From positions 3,574,577 to 3,638,576 of the forward strand of contig NZ_LT707006.1 of NCBI RefSeq assembly GCF_900155865.1: a DNA stretch of 64,000 bases, given 5' to 3'. This stretch comes from Bacteroides bouchesdurhonensis (GTDB lineage: Bacteria; Bacteroidota; Bacteroidia; Bacteroidales; Bacteroidaceae). The notes below the pieces were generated by a model. It worked only from the letters and a program-made list of their open reading frames with translations. It was not told the DNA's origin and ran no database searches. Below, in pieces: positions 54,819 to 62,637 of this stretch; position 1 is the stretch's first letter; each line of letters begins with the position of its first letter. The position numbers and the translations under genes were made by a program.

Positions 54819-55033
54819 TGATTACAGTAGACACTTGCGGAACAACGGCGTATAGTCCATTGATTCCGGCAATCAAAGCGATTTGTGACGCTTCTCCCGG
54901 AGATAGCTTAGAAGTTGTTATGAATAATGCCGAAGCTTTCGGAGACTTAAAGGAGTATTTATCCGAACTAGGCATCGGTTTTCGTGAAATCTATGATGGA
55001 GAATATATGACTATTCAGTTTGTCATCACATAA
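54818..55033 (+). CDS. TusA/SirA-like sulfur-carrier fold protein lacking the canonical cysteine
   Basis: A 71-residue protein beginning MITVDTCGTTAYSPLIPAI. The length, the initial strand, the PLIPAIKAI helix and the later GDSLEVVMNNAEAFGDLKEYL region match the TusA/SirA fold. In TusA the conserved CPxP motif carries the sulfur on its cysteine; here the equivalent is YSPL, so the persulfide-bearing residue is missing, although another cysteine (C7) sits four residues earlier. I chose ATG 54818, which overlaps the preceding stop codon, rather than a start 13 codons upstream inside the previous gene. It may be a structural or regulatory partner rather than a sulfur carrier. Confidence 0.7.
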   Translation: MITVDTCGTTAYSPLIPAIKAICDASPGDSLEVVMNNAEAFGDLKEYLSELGIGFREIYDGEYMTIQFVIT

Positions 55034-55075
55034 TTTCCTTCATAAACACGTTTCAGCAAGAACTAATGACTAATT

Positions 55076-55119
55076 AAAAATAGCCGGATATATTATCACC
55101 AATATTTTCGGTTATTTTT
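55076..55119 (+). terminator. Hairpin terminator after the TusA-like gene
   Basis: AAAAATAGCCG (55076-55086) pairs with CGGTTATTTTT (55109-55119), one G-T pair, with a T-rich right side followed by more T and C. It probably ends the two-gene operon. Confidence 0.6.
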
Positions 55120-55233
55120 CTTCTTTCTTAATCCATTGACAGCATTAATTAATCCTACAATTCGAAGTTCAATCTAGTTTATACCTGTAATTTTTATAAT
55201 TAACAAATATCAAATCGAGTTAATCTTATAATT

Positions 55234-56304
55234 ATGATGAACAGAAAACACTTATATCTATATGTACTGCTACTCTTTTATACATTTTCATTAATGGCAC
55301 AAGAGCAACACCAATGGCACCCAATCCAGATAGAAAAATTAGGTCTAAAGGCATCCTTTTATAAAGCTCCTACAGCTACCACTGAACAAAAAGGAAAAGA
55401 AACTAATTATCGGTTCGAAAGCATTATCAAAGAAGAAAAACATCCGAATAAATCATATCTAATCAGTATATGGGAAACCTCGGATTCTACTGATATAGAT
55501 TATGCAAAAAATAAAGAAGAGGAATTAACAACTCAAAAACTCCATAATAGTTCATTACAATTATTTTCCAAAAGCACCATCATAAGAGGAGGACATATCT
55601 TAAATTACTACCAACTAAAAAACAACAAAGGAGAGTTTGTACATTACTGCATAGGTCATGTTAGAGGGAAGGTATACTCAGCCAAAGTAGAATGTAAAAA
55701 AGATGAATCATTCAATACTGTATTATTAGAGTTCATGCAAAACTTCACCATATATAATCCTAGTCCAATTAACAAACCTTATGCAATAAATATAAAGGAA
55801 CTGAGTTATACCATTCACTTTCCTTACACTCCTAATATATATCGAATCAATACACCGGAACCACATATTTCATATCAAACGGTAGCTATAGTTAAAGCCC
55901 CGGAAAAAGAAATAGAGACAACCTTATGGATTGACAATAAAGAAGAAAAAGTAAAAATGGTTCAATGTGTGGATTCAATAAGGCATTACCAAATATCAGA
56001 AACTGTTTTTACTGATGAAATTCCATTAGAAAAGTTACAAGAAAACTCTGACGCTCTTTTTCAGGAAACGATTCATTTACTCATCACACTATCAAACGGT
56101 AAACTCATTGAAAGTCATAAGATCAAAAAAGAAAGCTTAAATGGAATAGCTGTAACGATTGAAACAATTGAAGATCGTGTACAACATTATCAAATATTTC
56201 TTATCAATCGAACTTTATACACAATAGAAATAGAATTAACATATAGAGTCGGGAATCTTTGTGAATCCGCCATCCAATTCTTTGATTCCTTCCAGCATAA
56301 ATAA
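55234..56304 (+). CDS. Secreted protein of unknown function
   Basis: A 356-residue secreted protein with a signal peptide (about 1-22, SLMAQ). Two similar domains seem to be present: one around ASFYKAPTATTEQKGKETNY to NFTIYN, the other around YTIHFPYTPNIYRINTPEP to AIQFFDSFQ, each with strands that recall small PsbP-like or DUF1795-like secreted folds. No catalytic motif is visible. It is very AT-rich (about one-third GC), typical of native Bacteroides accessory genes, and ends just where the GC-rich conjugative-element DNA begins. Confidence 0.6.
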   Translation: MMNRKHLYLYVLLLFYTFSLMAQEQHQWHPIQIEKLGLKASFYKAPTATTEQKGKETNYRFESIIKEEKHPNKSYLISIWETSDSTDIDYAKNKEEELTTQKLHNSSLQLFSKSTIIRGGHILNYYQLKNNKGEFVHYCIGHVRGKVYSAKVECKKDESFNTVLLEFMQNFTIYNPSPINKPYAINIKELSYTIHFPYTPNIYRINTPEPHISYQTVAIVKAPEKEIETTLWIDNKEEKVKMVQCVDSIRHYQISETVFTDEIPLEKLQENSDALFQETIHLLITLSNGKLIESHKIKKESLNGIAVTIETIEDRVQHYQIFLINRTLYTIEIELTYRVGNLCESAIQFFDSFQHK

Positions 56305-56354
56305 AGGTTCGTCACAAATTAAAGTCCGCTTTTTTATTTCAGCCTGCAAAGGTA

Positions 56355-56468
56355 GTCCCGTGCCCGCCTGGATTGAGCAAGGCCAAGCCCTTACGGGTTT
56401 CCGCAAAAATCTTCCGCGCTCCGCTTGCGGTATTTTTCCGGAAAGCCTTGCACAATCCGGCACGGGAC
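56355..56468. repeat. Large nested inverted repeat at the left of the conjugative-element DNA
   Basis: GTCCCGTGCC (56355-56364) pairs with GGCACGGGAC (56459-56468), and GGATTGAGCAAGG (56370-56382) pairs with CCTTGCACAATCC (56446-56458) with one mismatch. Further in, CCGCAAAAAT and ATTTTTCCGG, and CCGC and GCGG, form an inner stem. The whole unit could form a long hairpin or cruciform. Confidence 0.8.
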
Positions 56469-56535
56469 AGTGATGCAGGCAAGAAATAAAATATCGGCTC
56501 ACGAGCCGGTGAATGTTTAACTGAATAAAAGAAAT

Positions 56536-57078
56536 ATGGCTATGGGCAGAACAAGAGTGGTCAATATCCGCAAGGAAACCTGTGACGTGTACATTGGCAG
56601 GGCTGGATATGGCAAGGACGGTTATTTCGGGAATCCGTTCAGACTGGAAGCAACGATGGCAAAAGGCAGTACGCTTGGCCGATACAGGAAATACTTTTAT
56701 CATCGCCTGAGTACGGATAAAGAGTTCCGCAAGCGGATCGGGAATTTGCAGGGCAAGACATTGGGATGTTTCTGCAAACCGGATCCTTGTCATGGGGACA
56801 TCATTAAAGAATACCTGGACTGGATGGCTGAAAATGCGAATGAAGCAATCGTCATCGGGCAAATCCATTGGAAAGGATGTGTCTATCCCGTCAGGGAAAT
56901 AGATGCCGGCAACCATATATTCAGGGTGTCAGTGGAGAGCCTGCGGAATGAACTGGCAAACGATATGCGTAACGGTATATATGAGGCAATGGAAGCCAGC
57001 GAAGAGATTGACGGTTACTGTACGGATGAAGAGTTGTGTACGCTGTCAGATACCGATTTGTATAAAATGTATTGTTGA
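56536..57078 (+). CDS. DUF4326-domain protein of the conjugative element
   Basis: A 180-residue protein. Residues about 5-95 match the DUF4326 domain: VYIGRAGYGKDGYFGNPFR (18-36) and the cysteine/histidine block LGCFCKPDPCHGD near 76-88, which could bind metal. The remaining 80 residues (IVIGQIHWKGCVYPVREID to a C-terminal cysteine) are an extension frequently seen in element-encoded versions. The role of DUF4326 is not established; nucleotide-related functions have been suggested. It heads a set of closely spaced accessory genes and follows the large inverted repeat. Confidence 0.75.
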   Translation: MAMGRTRVVNIRKETCDVYIGRAGYGKDGYFGNPFRLEATMAKGSTLGRYRKYFYHRLSTDKEFRKRIGNLQGKTLGCFCKPDPCHGDIIKEYLDWMAENANEAIVIGQIHWKGCVYPVREIDAGNHIFRVSVESLRNELANDMRNGIYEAMEASEEIDGYCTDEELCTLSDTDLYKMYC

Positions 57079-57102
57079 ACGAATTATAATGACAAATGAA
57101 TT

Positions 57103-57369
57103 ATGGGGAAAAGAAGCAATTTCACACCGATGAATAGATTCCATGAGATTATCGACCATTACGGTCTGAAACTGATGGAAGTAGGTGTCAATCACCTGAG
57201 AATATTCTCCGAAGGACGGAAACTTTTTGATTATTATCCGCTCCGGATGAAACTCTTCGACTACCGGCAATGGCAACAATTGACTTACCCGTCTCTCCTT
57301 GACGGTACGGACAAATGGGAAACGGAACTTGACGGCATCATCCAAAGACTGCTGGTATCACCGCAATAA
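57103..57369 (+). CDS. Small accessory protein, unknown function
   Basis: An 88-residue soluble protein (MNRFHEIIDHYGLKLMEVGV, KLFDYYPLRMKLFDYRQWQQ). No signal peptide, membrane helix or known motif is visible. The start at 57103 was chosen for the first ATG after the previous stop; ATG 57130 is an alternative. It lies 10 bases before the next accessory gene and belongs to the element's accessory cluster. Confidence 0.6.
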   Translation: MGKRSNFTPMNRFHEIIDHYGLKLMEVGVNHLRIFSEGRKLFDYYPLRMKLFDYRQWQQLTYPSLLDGTDKWETELDGIIQRLLVSPQ

Positions 57370-57379
57370 ACTTGAAAGT

Positions 57380-57634
57380 ATGAAGGAAAACAATAATACG
57401 CCGCTCGTTTGGAACAACATTCCCGAATGGGCGATTTTTGCATTGGAGTACGGCATTGAAGAAGAATTGTTCCTTACCGATGAAGACAAGGATCTGATAA
57501 CCCGATTCATCGGTGAAAATTTTCCGAACGGATATACCATGTCGGTGGATTGGGAAGCATACAGAGAGTTTGATGCTTACCCGGCCTTTGGGAAACCATG
57601 TAAAACGTATGAAGTGACTTTTATAACAGCATAA
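57380..57634 (+). CDS. Small accessory protein, unknown function
   Basis: An 84-residue acidic protein (WNNIPEWAIFALEYGIEEEL, DEDKDLITRFIGENFPNG). The start ATG at 57380 is 10 bases after the previous gene and preceded by a GAAAG tract; longer frames extend back into the preceding gene. No family is recognised. The following gene starts 11 bases after its stop, so the three are likely one transcript. Confidence 0.6.
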   Translation: MKENNNTPLVWNNIPEWAIFALEYGIEEELFLTDEDKDLITRFIGENFPNGYTMSVDWEAYREFDAYPAFGKPCKTYEVTFITA

Positions 57635-57645
57635 ACCGATTTGAA

Positions 57646-58143
57646 ATGAAAAAGATAATATTGAGTGAATACAATGCCATCCCGGAAAATTACCGTGGAA
57701 TCTGGATTGTAGAACGTTGGGACTTGCCGGATTGGGCGGAAATACGAGAAAAACATATCGGCAAGCGCACCATGATGGTCAATGACAATGGCACGTGCCT
57801 GTTGGTTGAAGGAATAGGCTTTGAAATCGTGGATGACAGTACATGGAAAAAGCCCGATGAAGTCAGACTGGAAATAGGAGGTCTTTATCTGAAGTTCTAC
57901 AGTGAGCAAGGATGTGAACCTCATTATGCGGACTGTGTCATCAGATGGTGTGACACACTGGAAACAGTAGAAGTAAGGATCGCTTTGGCTATGGATTCCG
58001 ACACGGAAAAGGATGATGAGATATTCTTCTACTGCAATAGTCTGGAAGACTTGAAATCATTGACGGACAAAGGTGGGGAGGATTTTACTGTTGCCGGATG
58101 CCTCGATTTCGGAATATACGAAGAATTGCTACAAACAACTTAA
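57646..58143 (+). CDS. Accessory protein, unknown function
   Basis: A 165-residue soluble acidic protein (YRGIWIVERWDLPDWAEIRE, GKRTMMVNDNGTCLLVEGIG, CVIRWCDTLETVEVRIALA). Two cysteines near 95-101 and aromatic-rich strands give no recognised motif. Its organisation with the two smaller genes upstream and DUF4120 downstream, all on one strand with short gaps, is typical of conjugative-element accessory cassettes, which often include anti-restriction or host-adaptation factors; no such function can be assigned here. Confidence 0.6.
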   Translation: MKKIILSEYNAIPENYRGIWIVERWDLPDWAEIREKHIGKRTMMVNDNGTCLLVEGIGFEIVDDSTWKKPDEVRLEIGGLYLKFYSEQGCEPHYADCVIRWCDTLETVEVRIALAMDSDTEKDDEIFFYCNSLEDLKSLTDKGGEDFTVAGCLDFGIYEELLQTT

Positions 58144-58154
58144 AATTACCGGAT

Positions 58155-58445
58155 ATGAAAATCAAATGTCAGGAACACTACGACAAGGTGGCGGAATACG
58201 CCAAAAGTATTGGTGACACAACCTTTCAGAATTGCATTGAACGCCTCAAACAATGGGAGAAGAACTCTGGCGGCAGGTATGAAATTGAACTGTATTACGA
58301 TTTCGCTCCGTATTCATTCGGATTTGCGGAAAGGACACCGGATGGAAGAAACGGCATTGTGGGTGGATTGCTCTATCACGGCAGACCGGATGAGTCTTTT
58401 GCCGTAATGATGGAACCATTTCACGGCTGGAGCATACATACATAA
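58155..58445 (+). CDS. DUF4120-family protein
   Basis: A 96-residue protein beginning MKIKCQEHYDKVAEYAKSIG and ending in the strongly conserved-looking block GIVGGLLYHGRPDESFAVMM followed by EPFHGWSIHT, which I associate with DUF4120 of Bacteroides mobile elements. I chose ATG 58155; the frame remains open 19 codons further upstream, overlapping the previous gene. A strong hairpin follows about 80 bases downstream, so this is the last gene of the accessory transcript. Confidence 0.7.
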   Translation: MKIKCQEHYDKVAEYAKSIGDTTFQNCIERLKQWEKNSGGRYEIELYYDFAPYSFGFAERTPDGRNGIVGGLLYHGRPDESFAVMMEPFHGWSIHT

Positions 58446-58522
58446 AATTTTTATACCACAAGTTAATCTGCAATTGCGTGAAAAACGGTGCAGGTAAAGT
58501 CAAAACTCCCTTTCTGATAAAA

Positions 58523-58556
58523 CCACCCCTGTTACAGCTATTTGTAGCAGGGGTGG
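58523..58556. terminator. Strong hairpin terminator at the end of the accessory genes
   Basis: CCACCCCTGTTACA (58523-58536) pairs with TGTAGCAGGGGTGG (58543-58556) with one G-T-type mismatch over a 6-base loop, followed by an ATTTATATTTT stretch. It is one of the most stable hairpins in the window. Confidence 0.85.
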
Positions 58557-58631
58557 ATTTATATTTTGGGTGCATTATGCACATTGCCCTTACTATTTTT
58601 ACACACTATTATGCTACATATTATGGTGGAT

Positions 58632-59888
58632 TCATAATAGATTTCCTTCTGTATCTTTAAGGAAATCTATTATATTAATGATTGATATGCCATCTGTATT
58701 CACATGAGAAGGGGTCAAACCTCCCACAATGACTATTTTAGGGAATCCATCTTTGATATGACGAAGGGAATTGGTTTCCTGGTCAATTTTTTCTTGAGTG
58801 GGCATATCAAGTGCTGATTGTATGTACACACGTTTATCCCCACTATTGCAAATGAAATCAACTTCCAGTAGTTTTCGCATTTTCTTTCCATCATCATTTG
58901 TTATTCTCACTTCCACTTGCCCTACATCAATCGAATACCCTCTGATACGCAGTTCGTTATATATGATATTTTCCATAAGATGACCCCCATCAATTTGACG
59001 GTAATTCAGACGGGCATTACGTAGTCCGACATCTTCAAAATAATATTTTGAAGGCGTGTTGATGTAATGCTTTCCTTTGATGTCATATCGAATGGCTTTT
59101 TCCAACATAAAGGCATCTTGTAACATTCCAAGATAACTCTGTATGGTTGTATCTGAAATACTATGACCTTTTACGGACTTGAATGTATTTTCAAGGTTTG
59201 TCGGATTGGTCAGGCAGCCTATGTTGGAAGCAATAATATCTATAAGTTCACTCAAATCATCATCGTTTCTAATATTGTAACGCTCTTTTATATCGCGTAT
59301 ATAAGTTCCTTGAAACAAGGATTTTAGATAATTTTCTTTTTCTGTTTTCTTTGAAAAAGATACGACTTGTGGCATTCCTCCATAAATCATATAATCCTGT
59401 AGGGCAGAAAGTTCATTTGTGTACTGTCCTGCCTTGAGAAATTCCGAAAAACTCAGTGGATGGACTCTGATTTCATACCCTCGACCACGAAATTCTGTTT
59501 TTACATCACTGGACAACATTCGGCTATTGCTTCCTGTCACATATACGTCTGTATTTTTAATTTTCAGATAGCTGTTGAGTACATCTTCAAACTCAGGAAC
59601 AAGTTGTATTTCATCCAATAGTATGTAATACATATCGTTATCTGTGATATGTCCATCGATGTGATCCAATAATCTGTCCGGCTCTCTGAGGTGTTTATTA
59701 CGTCGGTCTTCCAAATCAACTTGAATAATGTGCTCTTCATTCACACCGTTTTCAAGTAATGATTGTTTGAATAATTCAAATAGAAGATAAGATTTTCCAC
59801 AACGGCGTACACCGGTAATAATCTTAATCATTCCGTTGTGCATTACACTTCTTAGCTCTTGCAAATATTTATCCCTTGGTATAATCAT
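58632..59888 (-). CDS. AAA ATPase with C-terminal DUF4143 domain
   Basis: A 418-residue ATPase of the AAA_14/DUF4143 kind. Walker A is GVRRCGKS (26-33), Walker B is ILLDEIQL (D93, E94), with a sensor region VTGSNSRMLSSDV near 117-129 and the DUF4143 region from about 200 on (YYFEDVGLRNARLNYRQ, MENIIYNELRIRG, a D in LEVDFICN). Such proteins are common in Bacteroides genomes and their biological role is poorly understood. It faces opposite to the element genes, is more AT-rich than its neighbours, and lies between a hairpin on one side and a perfect inverted repeat on the other, as a cargo gene would. Confidence 0.85.
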   Translation of the reverse strand: MIIPRDKYLQELRSVMHNGMIKIITGVRRCGKSYLLFELFKQSLLENGVNEEHIIQVDLEDRRNKHLREPDRLLDHIDGHITDNDMYYILLDEIQLVPEFEDVLNSYLKIKNTDVYVTGSNSRMLSSDVKTEFRGRGYEIRVHPLSFSEFLKAGQYTNELSALQDYMIYGGMPQVVSFSKKTEKENYLKSLFQGTYIRDIKERYNIRNDDDLSELIDIIASNIGCLTNPTNLENTFKSVKGHSISDTTIQSYLGMLQDAFMLEKAIRYDIKGKHYINTPSKYYFEDVGLRNARLNYRQIDGGHLMENIIYNELRIRGYSIDVGQVEVRITNDDGKKMRKLLEVDFICNSGDKRVYIQSALDMPTQEKIDQETNSLRHIKDGFPKIVIVGGLTPSHVNTDGISIINIIDFLKDTEGNLL

Positions 59889-59892
59889 GTTG

Positions 59893-59900
59893 CAAAAGTA
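59893..59900 (-). promoter_or_regulatory. -7 box (TACTTTTG, minus strand) for the DUF4143 ATPase
   Basis: The minus-strand TACTTTTG fits TAnnTTTG and ends only 4 bases before the ATG. Transcription from it would give an almost leaderless message. Confidence 0.45.
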
Positions 59901-59925
59901 GTGAAAATTATCAGTATTACGGTTA

Positions 59926-59971
59926 TTCTATTGGAGAAAAATGGGTAAAAGACCAATTTTCTCCAATAGAA
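59926..59971. repeat. Perfect 15-bp inverted repeat
   Basis: TTCTATTGGAGAAAA (59926-59940) and TTTTCTCCAATAGAA (59957-59971) are exact reverse complements with a 16-base spacer. It lies just upstream of the ATPase promoter box, so an operator role is possible; it could also be the edge of an inserted segment. Confidence 0.8.
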
Positions 59972-60189
59972 GGCGGATATAAGCGAATCCATGTTCATTA
60001 TTTGCTCGCATTCATTAAAAATGAACATCCATAGATGAGTGAACAAAAACATTTTTTCATGTATTATCGTTCTGCAAGAGTAATCATTTTCTGATTACTT
60101 CTGCGAAATGATTGCAATTTTCTTGGGCTAAAGGTACATTTTTCCATATTCCTCTATAAAAATCCATCATAAGCCACGCTTCACTTGTC

Positions 60190-60335
60190 AAGTCCCTTTA
60201 AGAAGATAACTCGGAGGGACGATACCTTCTACGTTCAGGCCTGCGGTTTTCGGGCAAAAAATTCCCTTCGGTAATTTTTCACCCGAAAAAACGTTCCGGT
60301 ATCGCCGTCCGAGTTGGAGAAACGTTCCGGGACTT
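60190..60335. repeat. Large nested inverted repeat
   Basis: AAGTCCC (60190-60196) pairs with GGGACTT (60329-60335); AACTCGGAGGGACGATACC (60208-60226) pairs with GGTATCGCCGTCCGAGTT (60298-60315) with one mismatch and one bulge; TTTTCGGG (60247-60254) pairs with CCCGAAAA (60282-60289), continued by AAAAATT and AATTTTT. Three nested stems give a long branched hairpin. Confidence 0.85.
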
Positions 60336-60787
60336 AGCAAGCGAAGCGACCTACGACGCATAGGACAAAACCAAGATACAATCCGGCGGCGGTATTTTGC
60401 CGACCCCTGATGTCCTAATGGATTATGCTGTCAACATCAACCGCACGTAAATTCTCATCCAGTCCTATGGAGTAACAGAAGGAAGCGGGGACTAAAGACA
60501 GCTCGCTCTCCACTCTGCATAATACAGTTTCTCTTTATCGGCTTCGTGTCGTTTGCGGCTTTTCCACCCTTTCCCATTTTCCCGTTCCGCCTTTTTTGTT
60601 TTTGGCTTTCCCTTCGCGTATTTCTCTCTCTTCTTTTATCGGACCCGGTACGTTTCTCACACTTTTATCCTTGATTCTTCCGTTTTTCCGCCTTGCGTTT
60701 TCTCCCTCTGCGGTGAAACGTGATGACATCCGATGAAACAGATAGTACAACGCATTGAGACATAGTGATTTATCAAATTTGTGACTA

Positions 60788-60795
60788 TATATTTG
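60788..60795 (+). promoter_or_regulatory. -7 promoter box (TATATTTG) for the DUF3945 operon
   Basis: TATATTTG fits TAnnTTTG and lies 39 bases before the start codon at 60835. Confidence 0.55.
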
Positions 60796-60834
60796 CGGTG
60801 ACAACAACAGTTATAAACCCTAAAAATTACAGTT

Positions 60835-62595
60835 ATGGCAAAGAAAAATGTAAGGGACGAACCCCCAAAAACGCAAGTCACCGAGAACGCCCAGCTGAGC
60901 GACATCGTGTTTATCCTCGACAAGATGGAACTGCTTCTACAGGCAATATCCGACATCGACAAGAACGGCAGGTACAAGACGGTTCCGGCAGACAAAAAAC
61001 ACCGGAACTCTTTCCTGAAAATTGACCGATATGCCAGCATGTTCGAGAATTTTCTGAAGAACTTTTGGAGCCAGTTGAAAGACCCGACTCGTTTCGGCAT
61101 CCTTTCCGTCAAGGAGAATGCGCTGGACAACCCGGAAGTCAGACAGGCAATTGAGGATCTTGCCGCAGGCAGAAAATCAGACGCGGTGGAGGAATTTCTA
61201 AAGAAATACGAGATTGTTCCCCGCTCCAAAGAAAACCAAAGTATAAACCATCAAAATCAAGAAGAAATGGCAAAAAAAACTGAGACACAGCAACAGGCCG
61301 CTCCGGAAACCGCGCAGCAGCCGAAATACCGCTACAATGAATCCATGATCAACTGGGAGGAACTGAAGAAATACGGGCTGTCCCGCGAGTATCTTCAGGA
61401 ACGCGGACTCCTTGACCAGATGCTCAGGGGCTACAAGACCAACCAGGTCGTGCCCATCAGTATGAATTTCGGTTCTGCCGTATTGCGTACCGACGCACGG
61501 CTGTCACTCCAGCAGTCCGTGGGAGGTCCCATCGTGCTGGGCATCCACGGTATCCGGCAGAAACCCGAACTCGACCGCCCGTACTTCGGGCATATCTTCT
61601 CCGAGGAGGACAAGAAGAACCTGCTTGAAACAGGCAATATGGGACGTGTCGTGGAACTGAAAGGACGGGGCGGTGAATACATCCCCTCTTTTGTCAGCAT
61701 TGACAAGCTCACCAATGAGGTGGTCGCCATGCGTGCGGAAAATGTCTTCATCCCGAAGGAGATTAAAGGCGTAAAGCTTACCGAGCAGGAGCAGAACGAC
61801 CTGCGCGAAGGCAAGAAGGTGTTCATCGAGGGTATGATTTCCAACAACGGAAAGGAGTTCGACGCCCACATCCAGATCAACGCCGAGCGCAGGGGCATCG
61901 AATATATCTTCGATAACGACAAGCTCTTCAACCGCCAGTCATTGGGTGGCGTGGAACTGACCAAACAGCAGGTTGAAGACCTGAATGCCGGAAAGGCCAT
62001 TTTCGTGGAGGGAATGGAGCGTAAGGACGGGGAGAGATTCTCCTCCTATGTCAAGCTGGACGAGGTGACGGGCAGGCCCGCCTATACCCGCTACAATCCC
62101 GACTCCCCGGAGGGCGCACGGGAAATCTATATCCCTAACGAGATCAATGGCGTGAAAATCACCGCCGAGGAGCAGCAACAACTACGGGAGGGCAGGACCA
62201 TCTTCCTCAATGACATGGTGAACCGCAAGGGCGAGGAGTTCTCCTCGTTCATCAAGGCGGACCTGGAAACCGGACGGCTCAGTTATTCACGCACTCCGGA
62301 CGGTTTCGAGCAGCGTGCGGAATTCAAGATTCCGGATAAGGTGTGGGATGTGGAGCTTACCCGCAAGCAGCGTTCCGACCTGCAGAGTGGCAAGGCTGTT
62401 TTGGTGGAGGGTATCAAGGGATATGACGGCAAGACCATCTCCCAGTATGTCAAGGCGAACTTCAACCAGGGCAGGCTGGACTTCTACAACGAGAACCCCG
62501 ACCGCAAGCGTGACGCCTCGCAACGAAATGTCGTGGCTGAAACACAGAGGCAGGAACAGGGCAGCCGGAAATCCAAAGGCGCAAGTATAGCATGA
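60835..62595 (+). CDS. Conjugative-element protein with DUF4099 and repeated DUF3945 domains
   Basis: A 586-residue soluble protein. The first 150 residues are helical; a Gln/Ala-rich linker with an MAKKTETQQQAAPETAQQ stretch follows. Residues about 165-245 (INWEELKKYGLSREYLQERG) match DUF4099. From about 270 to 555 there are about five repeats of a 55-60-residue unit with the core IPxEIxGVxLTxxQxxDLxxGKxVFVEGM, the DUF3945 pattern. It precedes a small DUF4099 protein and topoisomerase III, the standard arrangement in Bacteroides conjugative elements. Its role in transfer is unknown; binding of DNA or the topoisomerase is a guess from conserved neighbourhood. GC content is clearly above the chromosomal genes. 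Confidence 0.8.
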   Translation: MAKKNVRDEPPKTQVTENAQLSDIVFILDKMELLLQAISDIDKNGRYKTVPADKKHRNSFLKIDRYASMFENFLKNFWSQLKDPTRFGILSVKENALDNPEVRQAIEDLAAGRKSDAVEEFLKKYEIVPRSKENQSINHQNQEEMAKKTETQQQAAPETAQQPKYRYNESMINWEELKKYGLSREYLQERGLLDQMLRGYKTNQVVPISMNFGSAVLRTDARLSLQQSVGGPIVLGIHGIRQKPELDRPYFGHIFSEEDKKNLLETGNMGRVVELKGRGGEYIPSFVSIDKLTNEVVAMRAENVFIPKEIKGVKLTEQEQNDLREGKKVFIEGMISNNGKEFDAHIQINAERRGIEYIFDNDKLFNRQSLGGVELTKQQVEDLNAGKAIFVEGMERKDGERFSSYVKLDEVTGRPAYTRYNPDSPEGAREIYIPNEINGVKITAEEQQQLREGRTIFLNDMVNRKGEEFSSFIKADLETGRLSYSRTPDGFEQRAEFKIPDKVWDVELTRKQRSDLQSGKAVLVEGIKGYDGKTISQYVKANFNQGRLDFYNENPDRKRDASQRNVVAETQRQEQGSRKSKGASIA

Positions 62596-62637
62596 TGCAT
62601 GAATCAAATGAATGTGGAATCCTAAAAGAAAAGAAAT

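Larger units (their letters stand above)
59889..60834. other. Gene-free, repeat-rich stretch upstream of the DUF3945 gene
   Basis: About 950 bases without a convincing gene. It holds a perfect 15-bp inverted repeat (59926-59971), ATGTTCATT/AATGAACAT (59991-59999 and 60020-60028), GTAATCA/TGATTAC (60080-60098), a large nested inverted repeat (60190-60335) and a promoter box at 60788. Open frames on the minus strand here look like shadows. Confidence 0.65.

Noticed and set aside
60535-61229. Two overlapping minus-strand open frames upstream of and inside the DUF3945 gene
   Set aside because: They are antisense to a gene with clear domain repeats or lie in repeat-rich DNA, have unnatural composition and no family motif; treated as shadows.
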